53,989 bases of DNA from a virus: positions 1-53,989 of IMG/VR virus record IMGVR_UViG_3300034106_003074; one strand, 5' to 3'. The position numbers and the translations under genes were made by a program. Positions 34,671 to 44,077 of the stretch are shown piece by piece. The notes beneath the pieces are model-generated. The model saw only the letters and a list, made by a program, of their open reading frames with translations, had not been told where the DNA came from and searched no databases. Within the stretch, counting starts at the first letter, position 1. Each line of letters opens with the position of its first letter.

Positions 34671-37600
34671 CTACTTATTTAATAACTTTTTAATTGATGT
34701 TATTTCATTTTTTAATTCAGTAATTTCACCATTTTGTTCTTTTATTCCTTCAATCAATAAGGCAATTATCTTTTCGTAATCAACTCCTAAATATCCATCA
34801 CCCTTTTCCTTTACAACTTCTGGTAATACTTCTTGAATTTCTTGTGCTAAAACTCCTACTTCTTGAACATTTTTTGGTTTGTTAGAAATACCGTTCCAAT
34901 TAAATGTATATCCTCCAATTTTTTTAATTTTATCCATTGGATTTGAAATAGGAATAATATTTTCTTTTAATCTCTTATCGGAACTAGCTAATGCGTAAAC
35001 ATCACCAGTTGCTCTTATATCACCATTTATAGTTAGAACACCACTAGATACTGAAAATTCACCAACTGATAAATTTGTTATTGAACCATTGGTTGCACTT
35101 AAAGTAGAAAATGTACTTAATCCAGAAAAGTTTGATGAACCCTTTACGGTTAAAAAATTAGTGGCAGATAAACTTGTATCAACTTTAAATTGATTTGAAC
35201 CATATAGTGATTGTAATCCTGCTTGGCAAATTTCAACACTTCTAGGTGCACTACCAACTACGGCATTTACCCCACTAAAATTTGGAGTTTTTAAAGTAAT
35301 ACTTTCACCACCAACTAAATAATTTACTCCAATTTGATGTTTTATTCTAACATTATATGTTCCACCTGAAGGTATTACTATAGAACCACCTCCAGTAGAT
35401 GTTATACCTCGTTCATAATTAGGAGCATTATAAAATACATAACCCGATGCAATAAGTGCTTCGCCCACTCCCACAACTTCTAAACTTACCCAATGGTAAG
35501 TTTGAACATAAGTTGCAGTAGATATTTGCATCCAATATGAAGTACCTGCCGAATTGGAAATCATTGATGCTATCTCCGCATCTGTTATTGAAACCTCTGT
35601 TCCAGCTGCAACAACACCCGTTGATACATTGTTTGAATAGAATGTAGTACTTGCTTCAGACTGTAAGTTTTGTCCAAAAATTGCACCATTTCTTACTACT
35701 GAATCTGTACCACTAAAATCAGATAAAGCGGATGTAGAACTTCCTATTCTAAATGAAGTATCATCCGTCATAATTACTGCATTTCTAGAACCATCTTTTA
35801 TAAAGAATCCTAAATCATTTGAGTTAATTTCTATTGTACCAGTACTCGTTTTACTTATTTTATCGGTAGAAATTGACCAACCTCCAATTGTAGCACCTAA
35901 CGCGGATAATTCACTTACTGTTATTTTATCTGCCGTTACAGAACCAGCTGCAATCTTACCCGCAGTTATGGCATTTGTAGCAATTTTATCTGCAACTATT
36001 GCGTTCGCTGCTATTTTATCGGCAATTATTGCATTCGCTGCTATTTTACCAGAAGTAACTGCATCTGTTGCAATATTTCCCGCTTGTACTGCATTAGCAG
36101 CTAATTCTGTATTTGTTACGGTACTTAATGTTGCCAAACCACCCAATCCTGTAACTTGTCCAGTTGATACGGTGTTTTGAGTTGCCAAAGTCCCCAATCC
36201 TGTAACTTGTCCAGTTGATACGGTGTTTTGAGTTGCAAGGCCTCCTAATCCTGTAACTTGTCCAGTTGATACGGTGTTTTGAGTTGCAAGGCCTCCCAAT
36301 CCACTCACCGTTCCAACTGGAACACTACTACCAACAGCTATGTTACCAACTATATTTAGAGTAGTTCCATCCCATGTTAATGAATTTGATGCAGATTTTA
36401 AAGATAACCTTCCAGTTGTTCCATTACTACCTATAAATGCACCAATTTGGTCATATCCTTTCGTTGCTTGTCCAATTGAAATAAACGGAGATGTTGTGCC
36501 ACCTGCAATTGTAATATTAGCATTACCTGATGAATTTGTTCCAACATTTATTGTGTTTTGTACAAATGATTCTTTAGATATAAACATTTCAGCAGCTACA
36601 AAAAATGAATCTGTTCCGAGTGATTGCCAAAATGTGGTTTGAGTATCCGGTTGTTTATTTAAATTTGCAGATGCATTTGTTTTTGTAGCATAATAAGTTC
36701 CACTATACAACACCACATCTTTACGTGTTGGGTCTTGACTAACACTATTGTAAGTTGTAGTAGAATTCCAAGGACCTCTAAACACTACACCTGGCCCGTC
36801 TCCCCCAGTCGCTCCGGGTGCACCATCTGCTCCGTTCGTTCCATTGGTTCCGTTCGTTCCATTGGTTCCATTAGCCCCTGCTGCTCCAGTAGGAACTTTT
36901 GTTGCTCTAACAATTATCGTTTGAGTTTGTCCAGTCGTACCTTCACTATCAGTATGTGTTACTGTTAATGTTACCGATGCTTCTGCTGCATTCATTACCG
37001 CAGATGTCATTGTTAATGTTGCACTACTAACAGTTGGTGGAGTTGAGAATCCTGAAGTAGATGCAATGGTCATAGAAGTAAATCTACTAGTTGTTCCTTC
37101 TAATGCACTTATAGTTACATTTGATAAAGTTCCAGTTTGCGTTCCTGCTGCATTAGCCAATACAGATTGCGCTTGAGGTGAAGCAGAAATTAATACCAAT
37201 GGAACTGCTTTTTTAACTTTTGATAAACTTAATGTATCGGTTACAGTTCTACTTGTTCCTTCAGAATCAGTTACAATTGCACTTATATTTACAGTTGTGG
37301 AATTTATTCCATCCGCTAAAGTTTGATTACTCAAAGTTACTACTCCAGTTGTATTATTTACTGTTAAACTCCCACCAGTATCTACTCTAGTTGCAGTTAA
37401 TGTTGCTGGTAAAGTGATAGTAGAACCATTGTAAGTTTCTTTTACAACTATCGTTGAATCTAAAAATGAATCAATTTGTGCACCTGTTGATTTAGCAGTT
37501 ACACTTTGGTCTTTTGGTGTTGATGATATAGCTAAAACAGGTGCTGCTTTTTTATTTTTAGTATAAGTTACGTTTTTTATAATAGAAGTTGTATCACCTG

Positions 37601-39932
37601 CTCCATCCTTATAACTAATTGTTATATCCAATGAACCCGAATCTTGAGTAAGATTTGTAATACTGTATGAGTTTGTTGTTGGATTACTATTATTTCCACC
37701 ATTTGGAGTACATCCAATTCCACTTAAATTTGTTATAGCAAACGTATTATTTGCTCTAATACTATCATTATCATCATCAAATGAAATACTCTCATTACCC
37801 ACTTTAACAGTCACCGAACCACTTGTCAATATGAATGAACCACTTGCTATAAATCCATTTGAAAGTGATGGAAGTGATGCGTTATCATTTGTGAGAGTTG
37901 CGGATAATCCATCTAATATTTTTACAGGAGTTATTTTTATTGCATCAGAAAATTGATTACCAAATTGGTCTGAACCTGAAATGAAGTATGTAGTCTCTCC
38001 CGTTCCAAAGGAATAATCAGTTCCAGCTATTGTATAGGTATCTACGCCGTTTGTTGAGTTAGTAGATACCAATGTCAATGGTGGTTTACCACTTCCTGAA
38101 TTTACAGTTAATGGAGTTGTTGCCGATGCTAAATTCTTACGTTTAGCTTCGATTGTTATTGTTTGACCCGATGGGTTTATTGATAAATCTGTTGCTTTAT
38201 AAATAAATTGATTTGTATTAGATGTTACAAAAACACCAGGTGCATTATCACCATCTTCAAATCTGTATACAGTTTCAAATTGTTCTAATCCTTCACACGA
38301 TGCAGTATATGTAATTGAACCAACTAATACAGATGCTACACTACCAGTAAAATTTGCAATAGTTAATGTTGCACCCGCATCACTTACATTTGTTAATGTT
38401 CCAGGATAAGTTCCTGCATAGGATGCGGGTACTATATAATTACCGCCAATATCAAATGCAGATGATGCGTATGTAACTGAACCTGTTAAATTTGATTTTG
38501 AAACTTTAAATCCTAATTGTTGAAATGCAGGATTACCAAATGAACCAGTAGAAAATCTAAATGCAGTTCTATCTGAATCAAATGTTAACAATTTAGTGGC
38601 TACTCCACTTGTCCCACCCGTAAAATTTGCACTCTGTGTTACTGCAACTGGAACAAAATTGTTATTTACATCATAAAATTCAAATTTAAAATTATAAGTT
38701 TCATTACCAATGACTGTGGGCATTGTAGTAATAAAGGAGATTTCATCAGGTGAAAATGCCGTATCTTCGGAAAGTCTTAAACTTATATTTCCAACATGCC
38801 ATTCACCTTGCGATTGTGAAAAATATAAAGAACCACTTTGAAAATCGGAATCTAATTTAAATGGAATAACCGTATCTGATAGATTTTTTGTGGGGGTTAT
38901 TCCATTTAATGTACCAATTAAAACATCACCACCATCCGAGCCACTTATGTATATTCCTAAATTACTTGCGGTAGATGATGAGTAAAACGCATCTAAATTT
39001 AACTCATACGTGTTTGATGCTTTTATGTCCAACGATTGTGAGTAAGTTAATAATCCACTTCCGTTTAATTTTAATCCACTTTCAACTCTACTAGATGTTA
39101 ATTGGGCAGTTAATGAACCAGTATTCCAAAATAAAGGTAATACTTCCGATGTAAATGTTCCAGTATTTCCTATAACACTTCCTGTTAATTGGGTAGTTGT
39201 TAATAATTCTTTTGATTCTACTAATATATCTTGTATTAAATTAAAATCAGAAATATCTCCTTCAGAAGTTCTGAATACTTTTACTCGTTTTACATCACCT
39301 GCAAATGTTTCTAATTGTGAAAGTTTAATTTCTGCAAAAGATTGATTTATACCAGAATCAACCTTTGAACCACTTTCTATTCTGTATATTGGGGATAGTA
39401 TTTCTGTAATAGTAGCAGTTGGTCTACGATAAAAACGAATTTTAGTAGTATTTGCCAATGTAGGATTTACATTAACACTTCTCTGCCACTTTACATTGTA
39501 AGTACCTTGCCAATCAATTGGTATTGGTGTTAATAAACCATTACCATCATAGTATGAGCTTAATTCACCTAATATTGTAATTGTACACGGACCATACGCA
39601 GTTGTATCTGGATAAACATATACCGCTACAACTTTTGATACCCCTTCATAGTATTCACTAATAAACGATTCTCCGTTTATAGATGACGATACTATACCTT
39701 CACCAGGTTCATGATATATAGTATTTCCTGCAGCATCTTTAATTTCAATTTTAACTAAAGTATCGGCTACTAATTCCTTTGAACCTGCTATTAAAAATGC
39801 GTTCTTACCACCAGTAAATGCATCTGGTATTTCTGTTACATTGAAGTAGGTACTATTTGGAGCAGTATCTACTACAAATGTATTATACTTATCTAAATTT
39901 TCAGCAAAAAGCGTTTTCTTTATTACGGCCAT
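34671..39932 (-). CDS. Giant tail fibre with Ig-like, collagen-like and S74 chaperone domains
   Basis: A 1753-aa receptor-binding fibre. The N-terminal ~780 residues are beta-rich with several Ser/Thr-rich modules. Two tandem Ig-like repeats of ~115 residues begin at KKAAPVLAISSTP and KKAVPLVLISASP. A collagen-like Gly-X-Y run (GANGTNGTNGTNGTNGADG, about 1012-1048) leads to GPGVVFRGPWNSTTTYN. Next come four 17-residue GLGGLATQNTVSTGQVT-type repeats (about 1210-1275) and a 10-residue AANAIVADKI repeat. The C-terminal ~107 residues are an intramolecular chaperone (Peptidase_S74): SSDKRLKENI with the Ser-Lys dyad at about 1647-1651, GVLAQEIQEVLPEVV, and a terminal coiled coil. The S74 domain should trimerise the fibre and then cleave itself off before the dyad Ser. 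Confidence 0.92.
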   Translation of the reverse strand: MAVIKKTLFAENLDKYNTFVVDTAPNSTYFNVTEIPDAFTGGKNAFLIAGSKELVADTLVKIEIKDAAGNTIYHEPGEGIVSSSINGESFISEYYEGVSKVVAVYVYPDTTAYGPCTITILGELSSYYDGNGLLTPIPIDWQGTYNVKWQRSVNVNPTLANTTKIRFYRRPTATITEILSPIYRIESGSKVDSGINQSFAEIKLSQLETFAGDVKRVKVFRTSEGDISDFNLIQDILVESKELLTTTQLTGSVIGNTGTFTSEVLPLFWNTGSLTAQLTSSRVESGLKLNGSGLLTYSQSLDIKASNTYELNLDAFYSSSTASNLGIYISGSDGGDVLIGTLNGITPTKNLSDTVIPFKLDSDFQSGSLYFSQSQGEWHVGNISLRLSEDTAFSPDEISFITTMPTVIGNETYNFKFEFYDVNNNFVPVAVTQSANFTGGTSGVATKLLTFDSDRTAFRFSTGSFGNPAFQQLGFKVSKSNLTGSVTYASSAFDIGGNYIVPASYAGTYPGTLTNVSDAGATLTIANFTGSVASVLVGSITYTASCEGLEQFETVYRFEDGDNAPGVFVTSNTNQFIYKATDLSINPSGQTITIEAKRKNLASATTPLTVNSGSGKPPLTLVSTNSTNGVDTYTIAGTDYSFGTGETTYFISGSDQFGNQFSDAIKITPVKILDGLSATLTNDNASLPSLSNGFIASGSFILTSGSVTVKVGNESISFDDDNDSIRANNTFAITNLSGIGCTPNGGNNSNPTTNSYSITNLTQDSGSLDITISYKDGAGDTTSIIKNVTYTKNKKAAPVLAISSTPKDQSVTAKSTGAQIDSFLDSTIVVKETYNGSTITLPATLTATRVDTGGSLTVNNTTGVVTLSNQTLADGINSTTVNISAIVTDSEGTSRTVTDTLSLSKVKKAVPLVLISASPQAQSVLANAAGTQTGTLSNVTISALEGTTSRFTSMTIASTSGFSTPPTVSSATLTMTSAVMNAAEASVTLTVTHTDSEGTTGQTQTIIVRATKVPTGAAGANGTNGTNGTNGTNGADGAPGATGGDGPGVVFRGPWNSTTTYNSVSQDPTRKDVVLYSGTYYATKTNASANLNKQPDTQTTFWQSLGTDSFFVAAEMFISKESFVQNTINVGTNSSGNANITIAGGTTSPFISIGQATKGYDQIGAFIGSNGTTGRLSLKSASNSLTWDGTTLNIVGNIAVGSSVPVGTVSGLGGLATQNTVSTGQVTGLGGLATQNTVSTGQVTGLGTLATQNTVSTGQVTGLGGLATLSTVTNTELAANAVQAGNIATDAVTSGKIAANAIIADKIAANAIVADKIATNAITAGKIAAGSVTADKITVSELSALGATIGGWSISTDKISKTSTGTIEINSNDLGFFIKDGSRNAVIMTDDTSFRIGSSTSALSDFSGTDSVVRNGAIFGQNLQSEASTTFYSNNVSTGVVAAGTEVSITDAEIASMISNSAGTSYWMQISTATYVQTYHWVSLEVVGVGEALIASGYVFYNAPNYERGITSTGGGSIVIPSGGTYNVRIKHQIGVNYLVGGESITLKTPNFSGVNAVVGSAPRSVEICQAGLQSLYGSNQFKVDTSLSATNFLTVKGSSNFSGLSTFSTLSATNGSITNLSVGEFSVSSGVLTINGDIRATGDVYALASSDKRLKENIIPISNPMDKIKKIGGYTFNWNGISNKPKNVQEVGVLAQEIQEVLPEVVKEKGDGYLGVDYEKIIALLIEGIKEQNGEITELKNEITSIKKLLNK
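35922..36081 (-). repeat. 30-nt/10-aa ADKIAANAIV repeats in tail fibre
   Basis: Tandem decapeptide repeats of the form A-x-N-A-I-x-A-D/G-K-I (for example AANAIIADKI, AANAIVADKI, ATNAITAGKI), about five copies. Such repeats are common in trimeric phage fibre shafts. Boundaries are approximate. Confidence 0.8.
36148..36300 (-). repeat. 51-nt direct repeats, 3 nearly identical copies, in tail fibre
   Basis: Units begin at 36148, 36199 and 36250 and are nearly identical at the DNA level. Each encodes a 17-residue unit around GLGGLATQNTVSTGQVT. High nucleotide identity suggests recent expansion, or a site for copy-number change by recombination. Confidence 0.9.
36790..36895 (-). repeat. Collagen-like Gly-X-Y run in tail fibre
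   Basis: About a dozen G-X-Y triplets, mostly GTN, with one Pro in the Y position (GAP). It probably forms a short triple-helical segment of the trimeric fibre. Boundaries approximate. Confidence 0.8.
36890..37560 (-). repeat. Two tandem Ig-like modules in tail fibre
   Basis: Two modules of roughly 115 residues with matching starts (KKAAPVLAISSTPKDQSV and KKAVPLVLISASPQAQSV) and matching DSEGT...T elements. They are likely shaft spacers or carbohydrate-contacting domains. Boundaries approximate. Confidence 0.7.
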
Positions 39933-39948
39933 TATAAAATATCTTTAC

Positions 39949-39957
39949 TATAAATAT
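39949..39957 (-). promoter_or_regulatory. ATATTTATA motif before the tail-fibre gene
   Basis: The coding strand reads ATATTTATA, 16 nt upstream of the ATG at 39932, in the only divergent intergenic region of the window. Confidence 0.45.
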
Positions 39958-39977
39958 TCTTAAAAAATAAATCTAAC

Positions 39978-39986
39978 ATATTTATA
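39978..39986 (+). promoter_or_regulatory. ATATTTATA motif facing the lone plus-strand gene
   Basis: ATATTTATA on the plus strand, 49 nt before the ATG at 40036. Its orientation is flipped together with the gene it precedes, which supports a directional role for the motif. Confidence 0.45.
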
Positions 39987-40035
39987 TAAAGAAAACTAAT
40001 AAATACTTTATTAAACTAAAGATAACTAAAGAGTT

Positions 40036-40209
40036 ATGAAATACGCGATGTTACAAATAAAAAAAGAAACCCACGAACTTCTCAAAAATTATTGTGAAGA
40101 ACATGGGTTTAAAATGGGAAGTTTAGTAGAAAACTTAATTAAAAAACATATTGGAGTTCCTAAAATTCAAAACGGTGTGTTAAAAGCAGATAAAATTAAA
40201 TCTTTCTAA
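40036..40209 (+). CDS. Ribbon-helix-helix (Arc/MetJ-like) DNA-binding protein
   Basis: A 57-aa protein, the only plus-strand gene found. ATG at 40036, TAA at 40207-40209. It shows the RHH layout: a short strand with alternating residues (MLQIKKET), helix 1 (HELLKNYCEEHG), turn F-K-M-G, and helix 2 (SLVENLIKKHI), followed by a basic tail. RHH proteins bind DNA as dimers via the strand and often act as repressors or antitoxins. It reads divergently from the tail fibre and converges on the 2OG oxygenase, with a 4-nt overlap of stops (40206-40209). An autoregulator or switch acting at the 39933-40035 region is likely. An internal ATG at codon 5 is possible. Confidence 0.8.
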   Translation: MKYAMLQIKKETHELLKNYCEEHGFKMGSLVENLIKKHIGVPKIQNGVLKADKIKSF

Positions 40210-40919
40210 TCTTCATGTGAGTAGAATGATACTATATTATATTTAATATCATTCTGTACTTTTTCAACTTCATGAAATAAATTTTTATCAGAATCCAATA
40301 CTACAAAATTAGGAAAAATTGGATTTACTTTAATATCATTTCCATTTAAATCATGTAATATCAAATGTCCACCATTTGATTCACTCCATTCGTTATTTAA
40401 AAAATATAAAAATACACATATTCTGTTATGAGGTTTTCCATCATCATGTAATTTTATCTCACATCCATTATCGTAAAATTGTAATTTTGTATTTCCAGTA
40501 AATTTATTAAATAATTTTTCAGGATAATATTTTCTTACAAAGTTTTTTTGAAAATCTCTTAATACTTCATTGTTTATTCTATTAGTTATTTCAGAATCCA
40601 TAGAAGTACCAAATACCCAAGTTGGATAGAATCCACATTCTTCAATTTTTTTCAATTGATATTGGTGTGCTTTATTATAAACATAATCGGCAGTATCTAA
40701 ATCGTTATCTCTTGCTAAATAATTATCATAAACCAATTCTTCCATATAAGATTGGTCATTATATTTAAACCAATAATCATATCTAGAATATCTTACAAAA
40801 TTTGTATTATCTATATAATTTTTTATTTGTTTAAAACCATCTAAATCAATTAGTTCGGAATAATCTTCCAACTTACCGTAAATGTATCCACTATTTCTGT
40901 AATTTTCTATACTTTCCAT
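40206..40919 (-). CDS. 2-oxoglutarate/Fe(II)-dependent oxygenase (prolyl-hydroxylase-like)
   Basis: A 237-aa protein whose C-terminal half has the double-stranded beta-helix signature: LHDDG with H158 and D160 as metal ligands, FLYFLNNEWSESNGGHLILHD (about 170-190, described by the typical YLN..W....GG.L.L pattern), distal His H216 in NLFHEVEKV, and K226 as candidate 2OG-carboxylate binder. Resembles phage prolyl-4-hydroxylase-like enzymes. Substrate unknown: candidates are proline in virion proteins, a nucleobase, or a sugar. It shares its last base/start with the SbcD-SbcC gene, so it is in the nucleic-acid operon. Confidence 0.82.
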   Translation of the reverse strand: MESIENYRNSGYIYGKLEDYSELIDLDGFKQIKNYIDNTNFVRYSRYDYWFKYNDQSYMEELVYDNYLARDNDLDTADYVYNKAHQYQLKKIEECGFYPTWVFGTSMDSEITNRINNEVLRDFQKNFVRKYYPEKLFNKFTGNTKLQFYDNGCEIKLHDDGKPHNRICVFLYFLNNEWSESNGGHLILHDLNGNDIKVNPIFPNFVVLDSDKNLFHEVEKVQNDIKYNIVSFYSHED

Positions 40920-43900
40920 TAAAAATTAATTTTACTATATCCATTTTCTTTTTTAATTTCTATTAATCCATCTACTATATCTCTCATTTGTTCTAAATGT
41001 GAAATTATCCATATAAAATCAAATTGAGTTTTAAGATACTGCATCATCATAAATAGGGATGATAAGTTATCCGAATCCAATGTACCAAATCCTTCATCTA
41101 TTACTAAAAAGTTTGGACGAGGTAAGTTACATACATTAATGAGTGCTACTCTAATTGCTAATCCACTAACAAATTTTTCCATACCACTACACATTTCTAG
41201 TCCCCACTCCTGGTCATCATATACAATTTTAGCATTAATTGATTTACCATCCATCTCCATCGTAACTCCAAAATCAACTACTTGTGCTAAAATATTATTT
41301 ACTTCGTTTTCTATTACTGGCAATGCCTTTGAAATTAATTCATAAGGTATTCCATCTCTCTTCACTGCATCCAAATAATAGGTGTACAGGCGGTTCTTTT
41401 CTTCCAATACCTTAACATCATTCATCTTCTGTTTTATGTCCTCTATAAACGAAGATATGGATGAAATAGAACCATTTAAATTTGTTATATCTTTATTTAA
41501 TTTATTAATTTCAATTCCAATATTATTTTTTGTTTTATTTAGTTCAGAAATTACACTTTCTATTTGTTTATTTTTAGAAATTGTATCTTCATTTTCATAA
41601 TACTTATTTATATTTTCATTAATAGTATTTAATTGGTTTTCTAATAATTGTTCTTTAGTTTTTAAAGCATCTAATTCAACTTCTGTTTTTTCTAAAACAA
41701 TTTTACTTTTAGAATATGTGTTTTTTAATTCATTATACTCACTATATTGTGTATCTACACCATCTAATGTATTTAATTTAAATTGAATAGAATTAACAAT
41801 ATTTTTGGAGGTATTTAATTTGTTTTTTAAAATTACCAACTCATCTTTTGCGTTAATTGCATCTTTTACAAAAACATTATCACAACAAAATTCACAATTA
41901 GGGTCATATTTATGTTCTTCTAAATGTAAAATCTTTTCATTCAATGTTTCTTCTATATATTTTAGTTTTTGATAAGAATTTTCCGCTTCTAAAACTTCAT
42001 TTTTAATACTAATATACTTTGAGTAGACAGTTTCGATATCAACATCAACTTCTTCTACTTTAAAAGTTTTATTGTTTACCAAAGAATGTGAAACTTCGGT
42101 TAGAATTGTACTACATTCTATAATTTTATTTTCTTTCGTATTGTATTCTTTATATAAATTTTCTATTTGAGTTTTTAAATTCGTTTTACTTAATTCTAAC
42201 TTTGGCAAATCTAAATTGGAATCTATAGGAGTTAATTCTCTGCTTAATCCAACAATTTTATCATTCAAATCAGTTACTTCTATATTTTTATTGTTTAGTA
42301 ATGTTTCTAATGATTTTAATTGTGATTTTTTTTCAATTAATTCCTTACCTTTTTCGGCAAGTTCGGTTGTAAAATCCGTTTTCTTAAAGTTTTTAATCAA
42401 TACTGAAACTTCTCTAATATCTTCGGTTGCAGTATCATACAATTTATCAAAAATAGTTAACCCCATAAATTGAGCAAGAAGGTCTTTCCTTTCCGATTGT
42501 GATTTATCAATGAATAGAGCGTTATTACCTTGCAGTGATAGTGCAGTTAGTACAAAATCTTCATATTTTCCAACATATTGTTCAATAATTTGGTTTGTAT
42601 CTCTTCTTTCGGTTCCATTTAATGAGGTTTTAGTATCACCATCTTGTCTCCAAAATTGAACATCTACTTTTACATTTTTACCTTTGTTAATTGTTTTAGC
42701 AGTTCTCTGAATACCATAATCTACACCATCTATTTGAAAATATAATGTACAATCAAATTCTGTTTTACGATTATTTAAAATATTAGATGCTTTATATGCT
42801 CTACTGCTTTTATCATATAAACAAAATGATACCGCATCAAATAAAGAAGATTTACCTGCCGCGTTTGGAGCAAATAATCCAACTAATCCGTTTAATTTTG
42901 TAAAATCAATTTTATTCTTTTCACCATAACTAAACATATTTGAAAATTCAAAACGAATTGGTTTCCATTGTATATTACGTTGGATATCATCTTGAACTAT
43001 TCTACTATTTATATCTCTATTAATCAGTTCTAGCCCTTTCAAATCTTCAGGAACTACAAATGGCATCATTCTTTCAATATACTCATTTATAAGTGAGTTT
43101 TGATAATTGATATCCGAAATATCTTCAAAGTCTAATTTATTTAATCTATCACCTGTTTTAGATTTAGAAAGAGAATCGGTTCTGATAATTGTGAAATCCT
43201 CAATACCATACCTCATCTTAATTTCAGCCATTACTTTTTTAGTATCGGCAGAATCGGTATTAGATAAACGAACTCTTAAACGAGGTTTTTTTGGCATATC
43301 CGTTACAATAGGAACTTTACCATTATCAACATCCATAGTATAATATCCATAATCATTTTGAATATCAACTTCTTCGTATTTCATACTATCTAAATCCCAA
43401 ACAAGGAATCCGTGCTTATCCAGCGTTTCACCGAAGTTTTGTTGAATCAATGAACCCGCATAAACTATCTTACATCCACTTGGTGAAATCATAGTTTGTC
43501 TTTTATGAATATCACCTAATAGAGCTAAATCGTATCCATCAAACATTTCGGTTGTGAAATGACGAGATGAAACTGTGTATCCAATATCCGTTTGAGAGTT
43601 ATCCACTGGCCCGTGAAATAGAGCAATCTTTTTATTAGAAGATAATGTATTTCCTTTTGGCCAATTTTCTTTTCTATCAAAAATACTAAATACTCCAAAA
43701 TCTACCCCACCAATTCCATACACTTGAGTATCTTTGAGATATGTGAAGTTTGGTAAATTTAGAGCCTCTACAATTGGTGTAAGTACATCCAATCTATCAG
43801 AATTATTCATATTACAATCGTGATTACCTGTAATAAGAATTGTTTCACAATGTTTAGAACATTCGGTAAATAACCAACTTATTTCTCTAACCAATTCAGG

Positions 43901-44077
43901 AGATAATTCCAATTTAGCATGAGCAATATCTCCTGCTAAATAAATGATTGAATCTTCCGTACCTCTTTTACGAATCTCCTCAAACATTTTTTCAAACACT
44001 TGCCGATACTCATTGTGTCTTTTCACATTACGGATGTGTATATCTGCAATATGATAAATCTTTTTTAATCTACTCAT
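40919..44077 (-). CDS. Fused SbcD-SbcC (Mre11-Rad50; T4 gp47-gp46-type) nuclease-ATPase
   Basis: A 1052-aa fusion of both subunits of the recombination/repair nuclease. Residues 1-350 are a Mre11-like phosphoesterase: ADIHIR (11-16), AGDIAH (48-53), GNHD (84-87), HGP (155-157), GDIHK (188-192) and AGS (207-209). From about 370 follows a Rad50-like SMC ATPase: Walker A FAPNAAGKSS (402-411), coiled-coil arms with a zinc hook CEFC (C728, C731), ABC signature region CSGMEKFVSG (963-972), Walker B FLVIDEGFG (990-998). In T4 these are two genes (47 and 46). It processes DNA ends for recombination-dependent replication. All key residues are present. Confidence 0.95.
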   Translation of the reverse strand: MSRLKKIYHIADIHIRNVKRHNEYRQVFEKMFEEIRKRGTEDSIIYLAGDIAHAKLELSPELVREISWLFTECSKHCETILITGNHDCNMNNSDRLDVLTPIVEALNLPNFTYLKDTQVYGIGGVDFGVFSIFDRKENWPKGNTLSSNKKIALFHGPVDNSQTDIGYTVSSRHFTTEMFDGYDLALLGDIHKRQTMISPSGCKIVYAGSLIQQNFGETLDKHGFLVWDLDSMKYEEVDIQNDYGYYTMDVDNGKVPIVTDMPKKPRLRVRLSNTDSADTKKVMAEIKMRYGIEDFTIIRTDSLSKSKTGDRLNKLDFEDISDINYQNSLINEYIERMMPFVVPEDLKGLELINRDINSRIVQDDIQRNIQWKPIRFEFSNMFSYGEKNKIDFTKLNGLVGLFAPNAAGKSSLFDAVSFCLYDKSSRAYKASNILNNRKTEFDCTLYFQIDGVDYGIQRTAKTINKGKNVKVDVQFWRQDGDTKTSLNGTERRDTNQIIEQYVGKYEDFVLTALSLQGNNALFIDKSQSERKDLLAQFMGLTIFDKLYDTATEDIREVSVLIKNFKKTDFTTELAEKGKELIEKKSQLKSLETLLNNKNIEVTDLNDKIVGLSRELTPIDSNLDLPKLELSKTNLKTQIENLYKEYNTKENKIIECSTILTEVSHSLVNNKTFKVEEVDVDIETVYSKYISIKNEVLEAENSYQKLKYIEETLNEKILHLEEHKYDPNCEFCCDNVFVKDAINAKDELVILKNKLNTSKNIVNSIQFKLNTLDGVDTQYSEYNELKNTYSKSKIVLEKTEVELDALKTKEQLLENQLNTINENINKYYENEDTISKNKQIESVISELNKTKNNIGIEINKLNKDITNLNGSISSISSFIEDIKQKMNDVKVLEEKNRLYTYYLDAVKRDGIPYELISKALPVIENEVNNILAQVVDFGVTMEMDGKSINAKIVYDDQEWGLEMCSGMEKFVSGLAIRVALINVCNLPRPNFLVIDEGFGTLDSDNLSSLFMMMQYLKTQFDFIWIISHLEQMRDIVDGLIEIKKENGYSKINF

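Noticed and set aside
36148-36300. Regular direct repeats as a CRISPR array
   Set aside because: The 51-nt units are contiguous without spacers, are in frame, and encode a fibre repeat.
39933-40035. Origin of replication or attachment site in the divergent gap
   Set aside because: The region is AT-rich, but I see no iterons, long inverted repeat or tRNA fragment; only the two opposed ATATTTATA elements stand out.
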